DNA from: JANJUB01 sp964586225
GTDB taxonomy: Bacteria > Armatimonadota > Fimbriimonadia > Fimbriimonadales > Fimbriimonadaceae
Reading direction: 5' to 3'
Length of the DNA: 64,000 nt
Assembly (NCBI GenBank): GCA_964586225.1
Contig: CAZPHD010000007.1
Span: 1 to 64,000 of the forward strand
Shown here: positions 43,993-51,903 of the stretch, in pieces
Numbering within the stretch: the first letter of the stretch is position 1
How the letters are laid out: each line of letters begins with the position of its first letter
Notes under the pieces: generated by a model
Told to the model about the DNA's origin: nothing
The model's database searches: none
Seen by the model: the letters and a program-made list of their open reading frames with translations, nothing else
Program-made: the position numbers and the translations under genes

Positions 43993-44958
43993 GTGGATGC
44001 TCCGTTTGTCGTGCATGGAGTCTGCTTCGATCAACCTGAGATATCTCAGGACCGCGAAGCTCTGATCGACGCGTATCGCTCGCGGCGGAGCTTTGTGTGG
44101 ATCGACATTTTTGCGCACGACATCCCGGCCACCCGCAAGTTTCTGGAAGCCGAGTTTCGATTCCACCCGCTCGAAGTTGAAGATGCGCTCAGCGATCAGG
44201 AACGACCTGCGCTTCGCGCCGACGAGACCGACATCTTTCTGGTCGCCCCCGCGGTGGTGCTGGGGCAATCGACCGAACGATTCGTCGAAGTTTCCTTCTT
44301 TGTCGATGCGTTCAGCGTCGTGACCGTGACTACCCATCCGGCGCCCTTGCTCGACTCTTGGCGTGAGCGTTGTCTGCGCCGCCCAGATGCCCACACGGAC
44401 TCCATCAAGCTCCTCCATTCGCTCCTGGACGAAATCGTCGATGGCTACTTCCCGGCTGTCGACCTCCTCGGCGACAACATTGACGACCTAGAGGACCAGC
44501 TCTATCTCGGCGCGCATATCGACATCGGGCATGCCTTGGCCTTCAAACGTCGCCTGCTGGAGTTGCGTCGGAATCTGGTGCCCGTTCGCGATATCCTGAA
44601 CCAACTGCTGCGGCGCGATTTCGCGTTCATGGATGCCGAAGACCGCAAGTATTTCCAGGACGTCTATGACCACACCTTGCGGATTCTTGAAGATATTGAC
44701 CTGCAGCGCGACCTCTTGTCGTCCGTGCTGGATGCTCAAGTTTCGATCACCTCGAATCGGCTGAACGAGGTCATGCGGCGCTTGACCGTCATCTCGACGG
44801 TGCTCATGACCGGGGCGTTTGTGGCGGGCGTGTATGGAATGAACTTCGCGTTCATGCCGGAGTTGCATTGGACGCTCGGCTACCCCTTCTCCATAGGCCT
44901 CATGGTTGCGCTGGGCGCGCTCGAAGTCTGGTGGTTCCGCCGCAAGGGATACCTCTAG
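43993..44958 (+). CDS. CorA-type magnesium/metal transporter
   Basis: 321 residues. A long cytoplasmic domain with the FHPLEVEDALSD motif near residue 58, a stalk helix (TLRILEDIDLQRDLLSSVLDA, SITSNRLNEVMRRLTVISTV), and two C-terminal membrane helices. The signature YGMN after VAGV is present (GAFVAGVYGMNFAFMPEL), so it is a CorA/MgtE-unrelated CorA-type channel. Substrate Mg2+, Co2+ or Ni2+; the sequence cannot decide. GTG start at 43993. The 3' end overlaps the convergent metallophosphoesterase gene by 4 bp. Confidence 0.92.
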   Translation: MDAPFVVHGVCFDQPEISQDREALIDAYRSRRSFVWIDIFAHDIPATRKFLEAEFRFHPLEVEDALSDQERPALRADETDIFLVAPAVVLGQSTERFVEVSFFVDAFSVVTVTTHPAPLLDSWRERCLRRPDAHTDSIKLLHSLLDEIVDGYFPAVDLLGDNIDDLEDQLYLGAHIDIGHALAFKRRLLELRRNLVPVRDILNQLLRRDFAFMDAEDRKYFQDVYDHTLRILEDIDLQRDLLSSVLDAQVSITSNRLNEVMRRLTVISTVLMTGAFVAGVYGMNFAFMPELHWTLGYPFSIGLMVALGALEVWWFRRKGYL

Positions 44959-45695
44959 CGAAGCGCAGGGGGGTCTTTTACCGCGCTCCCGCCCAGCTCC
45001 CTCAAACCACCCACCAACGCACCACCTTCCCACCGATAGACGCCCACAAACCGCCCATGCGAACCGCCCTGCGCGATCCAGGTGTCGCCCACACGCTGAG
45101 GTACCTCGAGCACCGTGTGCGAATGTCCGCCGAGGATCACGTCGATCCCCGCCACCGTAGATGCCAACTCCAGATCTCGTCGGTGTCCGATGTGCGTCAG
45201 CGCGATCACCACATCCACCTGGGGCCGCAACACTGCCACCACCTCCCGCGCCGTCGAGATCGGATCGTCCCACAGATAGGCGCTCGCCGCTTGCGTCTTC
45301 ATGCGAGACGTCACCATGGGCACCATCACGCCGAATACTCCTACCCGGAAGCCTGCGCACGCCAGAATCTCCCACGGTGGAAGGGGCGGCTTGTCTTGCT
45401 TAGCCCGCAAGTTAGCGCAAAGCACGGGATGGCGGTGCCCCGCGATCTTCGCGCGAAAAGCGGCGGGCAAGACGTGCGTCTCCCGATTGCCCAACACGCT
45501 CCCATCGCATCCTGCCTCCGCCAATCGCTCCCACGCCGCCTCTGGTTTGAGCGGAACACCTAGATTGCCGGTCTTGATTGCGTCGCCGCTGTCGAAGTAG
45601 AGCGTGTCAGGTTCCTCATCCTTGAGCGCTCGCAACCACGCCGCCCGCTCGGCATCGAGCGTTCCGTGGAAATCGTTGGTGTGGATGATTCGCAT
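44955..45695 (-). CDS. Metallophosphoesterase, 5'-nucleotidase type
   Basis: 246 residues; the catalytic half of UshA-like 5'-nucleotidases without the C-terminal substrate domain. Motifs in order: HTNDFHG (metal ligands), YFDSGDAI, GNRETH (family GNHE/H, here Arg instead of His at the third place), ALTHIGHRRD and GGHSH. No signal peptide, so it is cytoplasmic. Probable substrates are nucleotides or cyclic nucleotides. The gene overlaps the CorA-type gene tail to tail by 4 bp. The region upstream of its start is a heptamer hairpin (45711-45779). Confidence 0.88.
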   Translation of the reverse strand: MRIIHTNDFHGTLDAERAAWLRALKDEEPDTLYFDSGDAIKTGNLGVPLKPEAAWERLAEAGCDGSVLGNRETHVLPAAFRAKIAGHRHPVLCANLRAKQDKPPLPPWEILACAGFRVGVFGVMVPMVTSRMKTQAASAYLWDDPISTAREVVAVLRPQVDVVIALTHIGHRRDLELASTVAGIDVILGGHSHTVLEVPQRVGDTWIAQGGSHGRFVGVYRWEGGALVGGLRELGGSAVKDPPALR

Positions 45696-45710
45696 CGGCT
45701 TGCTGGGGTA

Positions 45711-45779
45711 TGTGGGATGTCAAATCTCGGATGTCGCTAGGAAGGTCGTCCAGCGACATTCCACATCCGACATTCAGCA
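45711..45779. repeat. TGTSGGA-type heptamer hairpin
   Basis: Left arm TGTGGGA TGTCAAA TCTCGGA TGTCGCT, right arm AGCGACA TTCCACA TCCGACA TTCAGCA, each of four 7-bp units, arms inverted with a 13-base loop. It lies 16-84 bp upstream of the metallophosphoesterase start and 76 bp before the divergent YHS gene, in a region that should hold both promoters. Confidence 0.65.
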
Positions 45780-45854
45780 TCAGTTTCGGCACGAAACGCA
45801 GCCGACTTGCATTCAGTCTAACGGATGCACCGACCGAGGTGCCAAAATGAACCT

Positions 45855-46112
45855 ATGAAGTCGCTGATTTCTCTCGCTCTTATCGCTGGTCTCACCGTCT
45901 CCGCCTTCGCACAGGCTAAGACTCCAAAGGAGTTGCCCTGCCCGATCATGAAGGACCACAAGGTCAACATCGCCAAGGCGACCAAGGAGAAGATGTTCGC
46001 CGACTACAAGGGCCGCCGCTACTTCTTCTGCTGCGCCGGCTGCAAGCCCGCGTTCAACAAGAGCCCGGAGAAGTTCGCCAAGTCGCCGAGCATCCCGACT
46101 CCCAAGAAGTAA
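45855..46112 (+). CDS. Exported YHS-domain protein, 85 aa
   Basis: Signal peptide MKSLISLALIAGLTVSAFAQA, then LPCPIMKDHKVNIAKATKEKMFADYKGRRYFFCCAGCKPAFNKSPEKF, a YHS/TRASH-type metal-binding domain with C-P, CC-x-x-C ligands. Such domains bind copper or other soft metals; here it would act outside the cytoplasm. An ATG ten codons earlier would break the signal peptide, so 45855 was chosen. Followed by an intrinsic terminator. Confidence 0.85.
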   Translation: MKSLISLALIAGLTVSAFAQAKTPKELPCPIMKDHKVNIAKATKEKMFADYKGRRYFFCCAGCKPAFNKSPEKFAKSPSIPTPKK

Positions 46113-46137
46113 CTTCACCCTCCAAACCCACACACAC

Positions 46138-46173
46138 GGGGTCGCGGCGCTTGCGTTGCGGCCCCCGCTTTTT
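46138..46173 (+). terminator. Intrinsic terminator after YHS gene
   Basis: GGGGTCGC (46138-46145) pairs with GCGGCCCC (46158-46165) with one G-T wobble, followed by CGCTTTTT. Confidence 0.65.
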
Positions 46174-46219
46174 GGCCCGAAGTCCCATGGATGGGGTGCG
46201 TATGGGCGATAATGACGAC

Positions 46220-46663
46220 ATGGATTTGATGCAGTCGCTGCAATACAACTACCTCTTCCGTGGACTCCCGAAGGAAGTCACGCGAGGATTTGCCGCCCTG
46301 GCCACCCCGCGCACCTTCATGGGTGGCGACGTCATTATCCGGCAGTTCGACTACAACAGCGACCTGATCATCCTGCTCGAAGGCTACGCATCCATCAAGT
46401 CGTTCACAGGTGAAGTGCTCGCCGAATTCGGTCCGGGCAGCATGATCGGCGAGATTTCTCTCATTGACGAGCAGCCGCGCTCCGCGACCGTCGTCGCAAA
46501 CGGCGAAGTCGAAGCCGCCGTCATCAGTTCCGAGTCGTTCAGAAGCATGATGACCTCCGACCCGCAAACCGCGGCGATGATCCTGTTGAACATCAGCCAA
46601 GTGCTCTGCCGACGCCTGAGATCAATGAATCTTCACGTCGATACGCTCACTCGCGAAGGTTAA
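46220..46663 (+). CDS. Cyclic nucleotide-binding domain protein, 147 aa
   Basis: CRP-like beta-roll only: YLFRGLPKEVTRGFAALATPRTF, VIIRQFDYNSDLIILLEGYASIK, FGPGSMIGEISLIDEQPRSATVVANGEVEAAVI, then a dimerisation helix FRSMMTSDPQTAAMILLNISQVLCRRL. No HTH follows, so it is not a transcription factor by itself. The phosphate-binding motif is GEISLIDEQPRSAT, consistent with cAMP/cGMP-type binding. GATAAT 6 bases before ATG 46220 favours this start over upstream ATG 46202. It precedes rmlB by 40 bp. Confidence 0.85.
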   Translation: MDLMQSLQYNYLFRGLPKEVTRGFAALATPRTFMGGDVIIRQFDYNSDLIILLEGYASIKSFTGEVLAEFGPGSMIGEISLIDEQPRSATVVANGEVEAAVISSESFRSMMTSDPQTAAMILLNISQVLCRRLRSMNLHVDTLTREG

Positions 46664-46691
46664 GCTCAGGCATTGGCCTCCGCGAACCGAA

Positions 46692-46697
46692 TATAAC
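46692..46697 (+). promoter_or_regulatory. -10 box of rmlB
   Basis: TATAAC, 6 bases before the rmlB ATG, predicting a leaderless rmlBA message. Confidence 0.45.
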
Positions 46698-46703
46698 ATC
46701 AGC

Positions 46704-47732
46704 ATGCACCTGTTGGTCACCGGCGGCGCCGGATTCATCGGTTCGAACTTTGTCCGGCTCGCGCTTCAGCATTTGCCCGACGCGAAGCTGGTCGTTCTTG
46801 ACGCGCTCACTTACGCGGGCAATCTCTCGACGCTCGCCGATGTGGCGTCGAATCCGCGATTTCGCTTCTATCCAGGACTGATCCAAGATCCGGTCGTCGT
46901 TGAAGGCATCATCAAATCAGAGGGAATCACGCACATCGTGAACTTCGCCGCTGAGAGCCACAACGATCGCTCGATCCTCCACGCGGGTAGCTTCATCGAA
47001 ACCGATGTGCTCGGCGTCTACGTGCTTCTCGAAGCCACTCGCAAGTTCAAGCTTGAGCGGATGCTCCATGTGTCGACCGACGAAGTATACGGCTCGATTG
47101 ATCAAGGCCACTTTACCGAGCAATCGCCCATCGAGCCCAACACTCCCTACAGCGCCAGCAAGGCCGGTGGCGACCTCCAGATTCGCGCCCACGTCAAGGC
47201 GTTCGGCACTCCGGCGTTGATCACGCGCGGCGGCAACACCTACGGACCCTATCAGTTTCCCGAGAAGCTCATCCCGTTCTTTCTCACCCGCCTCATCGAT
47301 GGCAAGAAGGTGCCGGTTTATGGCGAGGGCAACCAGGTCCGCGAGTGGATCCACGCGATGGATCATGCGGGTGGCGTCCTCCATACGCTCCTTCACGGTG
47401 AACCTGGCCAGGTATACAACGTCGGCGACGTGAACGAGCGCCTCAACCACGAAGTGGTCAAGATTCTCCTCGAAGAGACCGGCCGCGACGAGTCGCTCAT
47501 CAAGCGGATTCCCGACCCTCGAAAGGGAGCGCACGACAAGCGCTATTCGATGTCGGCGGACAAGCTACGCGGCCTCGGCTGGGCACCCACGCATCCTTTT
47601 GAGGAATCGCTGCGCGCCACCGTCCGCTGGTATCGCGATCGCGAAGATTGGTGGCGCCCGCTCATTGCGACGGATGACTTCCAAGCGTTCATCAAACGCT
47701 ACTACGGCCCGTCATTGGGCGAGGATCTCTGA
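46704..47732 (+). CDS. rmlB: dTDP-glucose 4,6-dehydratase
   Basis: Extended SDR enzyme of dTDP-rhamnose synthesis. 342 residues. GGAGFIGSNFVR (7-18), FAAESHNDRSI, HVSTDEVYGS, YSASKAGGDLQIRA (catalytic Tyr-x-x-x-Lys), RGGNTYGPYQFPEKLIPFF and the C-terminal VREWIHAMDHAGGV are all present. The last base overlaps the first of rmlA (TGATG), so the pair is translationally coupled. rmlC-like gene is at 7070; rmlD is not seen here. Confidence 0.95.
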   Translation: MHLLVTGGAGFIGSNFVRLALQHLPDAKLVVLDALTYAGNLSTLADVASNPRFRFYPGLIQDPVVVEGIIKSEGITHIVNFAAESHNDRSILHAGSFIETDVLGVYVLLEATRKFKLERMLHVSTDEVYGSIDQGHFTEQSPIEPNTPYSASKAGGDLQIRAHVKAFGTPALITRGGNTYGPYQFPEKLIPFFLTRLIDGKKVPVYGEGNQVREWIHAMDHAGGVLHTLLHGEPGQVYNVGDVNERLNHEVVKILLEETGRDESLIKRIPDPRKGAHDKRYSMSADKLRGLGWAPTHPFEESLRATVRWYRDREDWWRPLIATDDFQAFIKRYYGPSLGEDL

Positions 47733-48604
47733 TGGTCAAGCGAGGAATCATCCTGGCGGGCGGATCGGGAACGCGGCTGTATCCCATCACCCGGGCAACG
47801 AGCAAGCAGCTCATGCCCATCTACAACAAGCCGATGATCTACTACCCGCTGAGCGTGCTCATGCTGGCGGGCATCCGCGAGGTGCTGGTGATCACCACCC
47901 CGCACGATCAGGTGGCGTTCCAAGCCCTCCTGGGCGATGGATCGCAGTGGGGCATCGAAATTCAATACGCCGTCCAACCTCACCCCGGCGGACTCGCCCA
48001 AGCGTTCCACGTTGGGCAGGAGTTTGCCCGTAATCAACCGTGTGCGCTCATCCTGGGCGACAACATCTTCTTTGGTCACGGCCTACAAGAATCGGTGCGG
48101 CGAGCGGCGGAGATTGAGTCCGGCGCCGTAGTGTATGCCTACCACGTCGACGACGCGACGCAGTACGGAGTGGTCGAGTTCGATGGCAGCGGTCGCGCGA
48201 TCAGCATAGAAGAAAAACCCGCCGTGCCGAAATCGAACTACGCGGTCACGGGGTTGTACTTCTACGACGACACCGTCGTCGATCGGGCGCTCGCCCTCAA
48301 GCCATCGGCCCGCGGCGAACTTGAGATCACGGACTTGAACCGAACGTATCTCGACGATGGCTCGCTGGGCGTCGAAATCATGGGCCGCGGCTACGCGTGG
48401 CTCGACACGGGCACCCACGAATCACTGCTGCAGGCGTCGATGTTTGTGCAAACCGTCGAGAGCCGCCAAGGGTTCATGATCGCGTGCCCCGAAGAAATCG
48501 CCTTCCGCCAAGGCTGGATCGAGCGTGAGTCACTCCGCACCATGGGCGAGCAACTCAAGAACAACGGCTACGGTCGGTATCTGCTGAAGCTGTCCGAGCA
48601 GTAG
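47732..48604 (+). CDS. rmlA: Glucose-1-phosphate thymidylyltransferase
   Basis: Makes dTDP-glucose from dTTP and glucose-1-phosphate. 290 residues, normal length. GIILAGGSGTRLYPITRATSKQLMPIYNKPMIYYPL is the nucleotide-binding signature; LILGDNIFFGHGL, YGVVEFD, SIEEKPAVPKSNYAVTGLYFYD and EVMGRGYAWLDTGTHESLLQAS follow in the normal order. The EIAFRQGWI C-terminus is the allosteric-site region. A short hairpin (48605-48629) follows. Confidence 0.96.
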   Translation: MVKRGIILAGGSGTRLYPITRATSKQLMPIYNKPMIYYPLSVLMLAGIREVLVITTPHDQVAFQALLGDGSQWGIEIQYAVQPHPGGLAQAFHVGQEFARNQPCALILGDNIFFGHGLQESVRRAAEIESGAVVYAYHVDDATQYGVVEFDGSGRAISIEEKPAVPKSNYAVTGLYFYDDTVVDRALALKPSARGELEITDLNRTYLDDGSLGVEIMGRGYAWLDTGTHESLLQASMFVQTVESRQGFMIACPEEIAFRQGWIERESLRTMGEQLKNNGYGRYLLKLSEQ

Positions 48605-48633
48605 CCGCAATGATGCATCGTGCATGCGGAACA

Positions 48634-48659
48634 TGATGTCATATTGTGATATCATATTG
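48634..48659 (+). promoter_or_regulatory. Direct-repeat operator in front of the MazEF-type pair
   Basis: TGATGTCATATTG (48634-48646) immediately followed by TGATATCATATTG (48647-48659): one mismatch, ending 2 bases before the antitoxin start. It contains the palindrome TGATATCA. Position and symmetry suit autoregulation by the antitoxin; the sequence also provides an AT-rich promoter core. Confidence 0.6.
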
Positions 48660-48661
48660 GT

Positions 48662-48916
48662 ATGGCAAAGACAGAAAAGACGGTCAGCCTGCGACTCGAT
48701 GAGCAACTCTGGTCGGTGTGCCGCAGCATAGCGCAACGGCGATCGCAGAGTTTCAACGAGTTTGTTGAAACGACACTCCAGCAAGCCGCAGAGAACGACC
48801 GACGCGAGTCACTTCGAGCGGCGTTTCGACAACTTGCCCAGGCGGAATCCGACGTCGAGTATGCAAGTAGTGCCCAAGCGGAGGTAGCCCTTGACAAACT
48901 CTCGGCGGACGCGTAG
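48662..48916 (+). CDS. MazE/CopG-type antitoxin, 84 aa
   Basis: Ribbon-helix-helix-type N-terminus: KTVSLRLDEQLWSVCRSIAQRRSQSFNEFVETTLQQA, followed by an acidic, Ala-rich C-terminal tail (AAFRQLAQAESDVEYASSAQAEVALDKLSADA) expected to wrap the toxin. Overlaps the toxin gene by 26 bp. The start is 2 bases after the operator, so the leader is minimal. Confidence 0.82.
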   Translation: MAKTEKTVSLRLDEQLWSVCRSIAQRRSQSFNEFVETTLQQAAENDRRESLRAAFRQLAQAESDVEYASSAQAEVALDKLSADA

Positions 48917-49253
48917 GGGCCAGATTTGGTGGGTCGATTGGGAGCCAGGACGCGGCTCCGAGCAACATGGTAGGCGCCCTGCTCTGATCATCCAATCGAA
49001 CCTGGCCAACGACGTTGAGAGCTACAACTTGACGATTGTGCTTGCCATGTCCACCGGCGGCCACGACGACAACCTTCTTCACGTGCCGGTTGAGCCTACG
49101 AAACTCAACGGCCTCTCAAAACCCGGAGTCGTCCGGTGTGAACAGATTCTGACCATCTCAAAGGCCCGACTCGTCGGCTACATCGGCCAACTCGAACCGC
49201 GAACACTTGGACTTGTCGAAGACAATCTCAAGGATATCCTTGAACTTCGCTAG
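48891..49253 (+). CDS. MazF/PemK-type endoribonuclease toxin
   Basis: 120 residues with the MazF core: RRGQIWWVDWEPGRGSEQHGRRPALIIQSN, then IVLAMSTGG, VEPTKLNGLSKPGVVRCEQILTI and the C-terminal RLVGYIGQLEPRTL helix. The conserved Arg in RRPALI and the Ser/Thr of the S/T-K-x-S-G loop region are present. It should cut mRNA and be held by the antitoxin. The start is a TTG at 48891 overlapping the antitoxin gene. The stop overlaps that of the outer-membrane protein gene on the other strand. Confidence 0.9.
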   Translation: MTNSRRTRRGQIWWVDWEPGRGSEQHGRRPALIIQSNLANDVESYNLTIVLAMSTGGHDDNLLHVPVEPTKLNGLSKPGVVRCEQILTISKARLVGYIGQLEPRTLGLVEDNLKDILELR

Positions 49254-50257
49254 AACTTGTAGCTGAACGTCAATCGGAAAATGGTGTCCTGCCCCGGTGT
49301 CACGCCCGTCGGGCCGCGTCGGTAGCTCACCACCGTCACGTTCGGCACCAACTCCCAGTCGTCGCTCAGGTGCAACCGCACCCCCGCCTGAAGAAAAGAT
49401 GGCTTCCCGGCCCGTGACATGCGGTAGTAGTCAATCCGATCTGCATCCGGTAGGGCTTCGCTCACCACGTCGTACCGCACAAACGGACTCACCGTGTCCG
49501 AGAGCCGAGCCTCTCCGTAGAACGACACCACATTGAACGAGAACGCCGCCGTCCCCGGTCGGGTTCGCCGCTGAGTCGCATACGTCGCCCCAAGCTTGAA
49601 TCCATTGCCGGAATAGAACACCTCAGCCATGCCCGTCTGGCGACGCGCTCCCCGCTCCTGCTTCCAGGTGTCGCCGTACAGGTTGACATAGACTTCGGGT
49701 GTCGCCTTGTAGCCCAGGCGACCGTACACGGTGCTGTTGCCTGAGCGACTGGAGCGAGTCCCGCTGCCGTCGCCCACCATCAGCGAGTAGTCCAGCCCGC
49801 CCGAGAGCGGTCCCGCCACCGAAATCCCCTTGTCCCGCGAGGAGCCCATTCGCCACAAGTCCAGCGGGGTCCGCTCAATGTGTCGAACGCCCAAACGATC
49901 TTCCATTGCCTCGAAGCTCGGGGTTGGAATCAGGCCAAACGTGATCTTGTGACCGTTCACGGTGTAGCGCAACCACGCATCCTTCATGAATGGATCAACC
50001 GAGTGCTCGGGCGAGAAGTCACCCCGGTCTTTCACCTCAATCCGGAGACGCAGGCTCCACCCGGGTTCAAGTTTGCGGTCGTACGAGAGGTTGAACCGCC
50101 GATTCCAAAGCCCATCGAGCCCCTTGAGCCGCGCGTCACTATGCGAGCCCACGCTATAGAGATCGCCAAAGAAGACGCCCGAGAGCTTCCCCTGGTCCGC
50201 CACCGAGAAACCCGTTGCGCTCAGCAGCGCGGTTGTCGTTAACAGTCGTTTAACCAT
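49250..50257 (-). CDS. Outer-membrane beta-barrel protein (porin-like)
   Basis: 335 residues with a signal peptide (LLTTTALLSATGFSVA), about 16 predicted short beta strands alternating with charged loops, several extended hairpins (GWSLRLRIEVKDRG, VYVNLYGDTWKQE, FYSGNGFKLGATYATQRR) and a C-terminal Phe (IFRLTFSYKF) recognised by the BAM complex. This proves an outer membrane if correct. Substrate specificity unknown; it may be a maltoporin- or O/P-porin-like channel. Its stop and that of mazF overlap at a CTAG. Confidence 0.85.
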   Translation of the reverse strand: MVKRLLTTTALLSATGFSVADQGKLSGVFFGDLYSVGSHSDARLKGLDGLWNRRFNLSYDRKLEPGWSLRLRIEVKDRGDFSPEHSVDPFMKDAWLRYTVNGHKITFGLIPTPSFEAMEDRLGVRHIERTPLDLWRMGSSRDKGISVAGPLSGGLDYSLMVGDGSGTRSSRSGNSTVYGRLGYKATPEVYVNLYGDTWKQERGARRQTGMAEVFYSGNGFKLGATYATQRRTRPGTAAFSFNVVSFYGEARLSDTVSPFVRYDVVSEALPDADRIDYYRMSRAGKPSFLQAGVRLHLSDDWELVPNVTVVSYRRGPTGVTPGQDTIFRLTFSYKF

Positions 50258-50319
50258 GTCTTAACATGATCACGGACGGTGTATCCTCGGCATATGCTTC
50301 GGCACCCGTGGGGTTTTTT

Positions 50320-50844
50320 GTGCTGATCATCTTGGCGGGGCTCCCTGGCGTCGGCAAGACCACGCTCGGGCGCGCACTTGCCGTGCGCCTAGGCGCGACC
50401 CTCGTGCGAGTGGATGGCATCGAACACGCGCTTGCCCTCGGTGGCGTGTCGCCGATCGACGGCCTCGGCTATGAGGTCGCCTATGCGGTTGCACTGGAGA
50501 ACTTACGGCTTGGGCGCGTGGTGATTGCCGACACCGTCAACCCGTGGGAACTCACTCGCGAGGCGTGGCGCGATGTCGCGGCACAGGCAAGGGTGTCGGC
50601 GCGAGACGTCGAGGTCATCTGTTCGGACTTGGCGGAGCATCGGCGGCGCGTGGAGTCCCGGTTGGCCGACCTGGACGGTTTCAAGCTTCCCACTTGGGAG
50701 GACGTCACCAGTCGCGACTACCACCCCTGGTCGACGCCGCGACTGGTGATCGACATGGCCGCGCTGAGTCTTGACGAAGCGGTCGAGGCCGTCGCCAGCG
50801 GTATGCTCGGCGGCGATGGAACGGCGAAAGCTTTCGGAATCTGA
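50320..50844 (+). CDS. P-loop kinase-like protein, 174 aa
   Basis: Starts at a GTG (50320) directly before the P-loop: LIILAGLPGVGKTTLGRALA, followed by RVDGIEHALA, VIADTVNPWELTREAWRDVA, EVICSDLAEHRRRVESRLA and WEDVTSRDYHPW, as in small shikimate/gluconate-kinase-like NTPases of unknown substrate. An upstream ATG at 50266 gives a longer N-terminus without homology, and TATCCT at 50282 would suit the later start. Overlaps the next gene by 29 bp and is divergent from the outer-membrane protein. Confidence 0.75.
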   Translation: MLIILAGLPGVGKTTLGRALAVRLGATLVRVDGIEHALALGGVSPIDGLGYEVAYAVALENLRLGRVVIADTVNPWELTREAWRDVAAQARVSARDVEVICSDLAEHRRRVESRLADLDGFKLPTWEDVTSRDYHPWSTPRLVIDMAALSLDEAVEAVASGMLGGDGTAKAFGI

Positions 50845-51100
50845 GATCACGTCGGCATTGATGAGTGCCCCCGGCTGGGCCCTGGAGAATGGCCAAATCA
50901 CCAAGACGTTTGCGTTCCCGAGCTACCTTGCGGGAGTCACGTTCGTGAGCGCAATCGCCCACCTCGCCGAGGCCATGGACCATCATCCCGACCTCGACTT
51001 GCGATATCGAAAGCTACGCGTGGCGATCAACACCCACGACGTCGGTGGCATCTCGCCTCTCGATTTCGAACTTGCTCGCCGCATTGAGGCGCTGGTCTGA
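50816..51100 (+). CDS. phhB: Pterin-4a-carbinolamine dehydratase
   Basis: 94 residues. LSESEITSALMSAPGWALENGQITKTFAFPSYLAGVTFVSAIAHLAEAMDHHPDLDLRYRKLRVAINTHDVGGISPLDFELA is a full match to the family, with the catalytic His pair (HH) and the later HDV. It regenerates pterin cofactor for aromatic hydroxylases, or acts with unrelated enzymes in bacteria lacking them. Overlaps the kinase-like gene at its start and the TPR gene by 1 bp (TGATG) at its end. Confidence 0.9.
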   Translation: MERRKLSESEITSALMSAPGWALENGQITKTFAFPSYLAGVTFVSAIAHLAEAMDHHPDLDLRYRKLRVAINTHDVGGISPLDFELARRIEALV

Positions 51101-51903
51101 TGGACGTCCGCGAGTTGTGGGATTTTGGCGACCCCGCCGGTTCAGAAGCCCGCTTCCGCGAGGCGCTGCTGACGGCCGAGGGTGACGAGCACCGCGAGCT
51201 CTCCGCCCAATTGGCTCGATCGTTGGGCCTGCAGAAGCGATTCGACGAAGGTCACCGGGTTCTGGACGCCTTGAACGATGTGATCGGCCGACCCCAGACT
51301 CGCGGCGACGCGTGCGTTTTGCTGGAACGCGGCCGTCTCTACAACTCGTCGGGCAAGCGCGATGGCGCGATTGCATTGTTTGAACGCGCGGCGGAGACCG
51401 ATATCGCCGATCTGCGCATCGACGCCCTGCACATGATCGCCATCGCCGATCCTGCGCGCTCACGGGAGATGAATGAGCTTGCCCTCGCCGAAGCGAACGC
51501 GAGCGACGACCCGCAGGCGCGTCGCTGGCGGGCTTCCCTGCTGAACAACCTCGGTTGGAGCTATCACGCGAGCGGCGAGTTTCAGAGGGCGCTGACGTGC
51601 TTCCTGGAAGCGGTCGAGCTTCGCGAGGAGATGGGCGCGGCCGGGCCGCTGCTGATTGCGCGCTGGTGTGTCGCGCGGGCCCTGCGTTCGCTAGGCGAGC
51701 ACGAATCCGCGATGGTGATTCTGGCAGAGTTGTCTTCCGGCGACCCGGACGGCTATGTGGCCGAGGAGATCGCCGAGAACCTGCTGGCGCTTGAAAAGCC
51801 CGCGGACGCCCGCCCGTGGTTTAGACTGGCGTCCGAGCTCTTGGCCGAGGACCTTGCGAGTGACCCCGCTCGCCTCGCACGGCTGGTTGAGTTGGGGAGT
51901 TAA
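51100..51903 (+). CDS. TPR-repeat protein, 267 aa
   Basis: Several tetratricopeptide-like helix pairs: ELSAQLARSLGLQKRFDEGHRVLDAL, LERGRLYNSSGKRDGAIALFERAAE, LLNNLGWSYHASGEFQRALTCFLEAVEL, ARALRSLGEHESAMVILAEL and ENLLALEKPADARPWFRLASELLAEDL. Soluble; no signal peptide. Probably a scaffold or adaptor. Its stop overlaps that of the convergent WD40 gene at a TTAA. Translationally coupled to the dehydratase gene (TGATG). Confidence 0.87.
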   Translation: MDVRELWDFGDPAGSEARFREALLTAEGDEHRELSAQLARSLGLQKRFDEGHRVLDALNDVIGRPQTRGDACVLLERGRLYNSSGKRDGAIALFERAAETDIADLRIDALHMIAIADPARSREMNELALAEANASDDPQARRWRASLLNNLGWSYHASGEFQRALTCFLEAVELREEMGAAGPLLIARWCVARALRSLGEHESAMVILAELSSGDPDGYVAEEIAENLLALEKPADARPWFRLASELLAEDLASDPARLARLVELGS

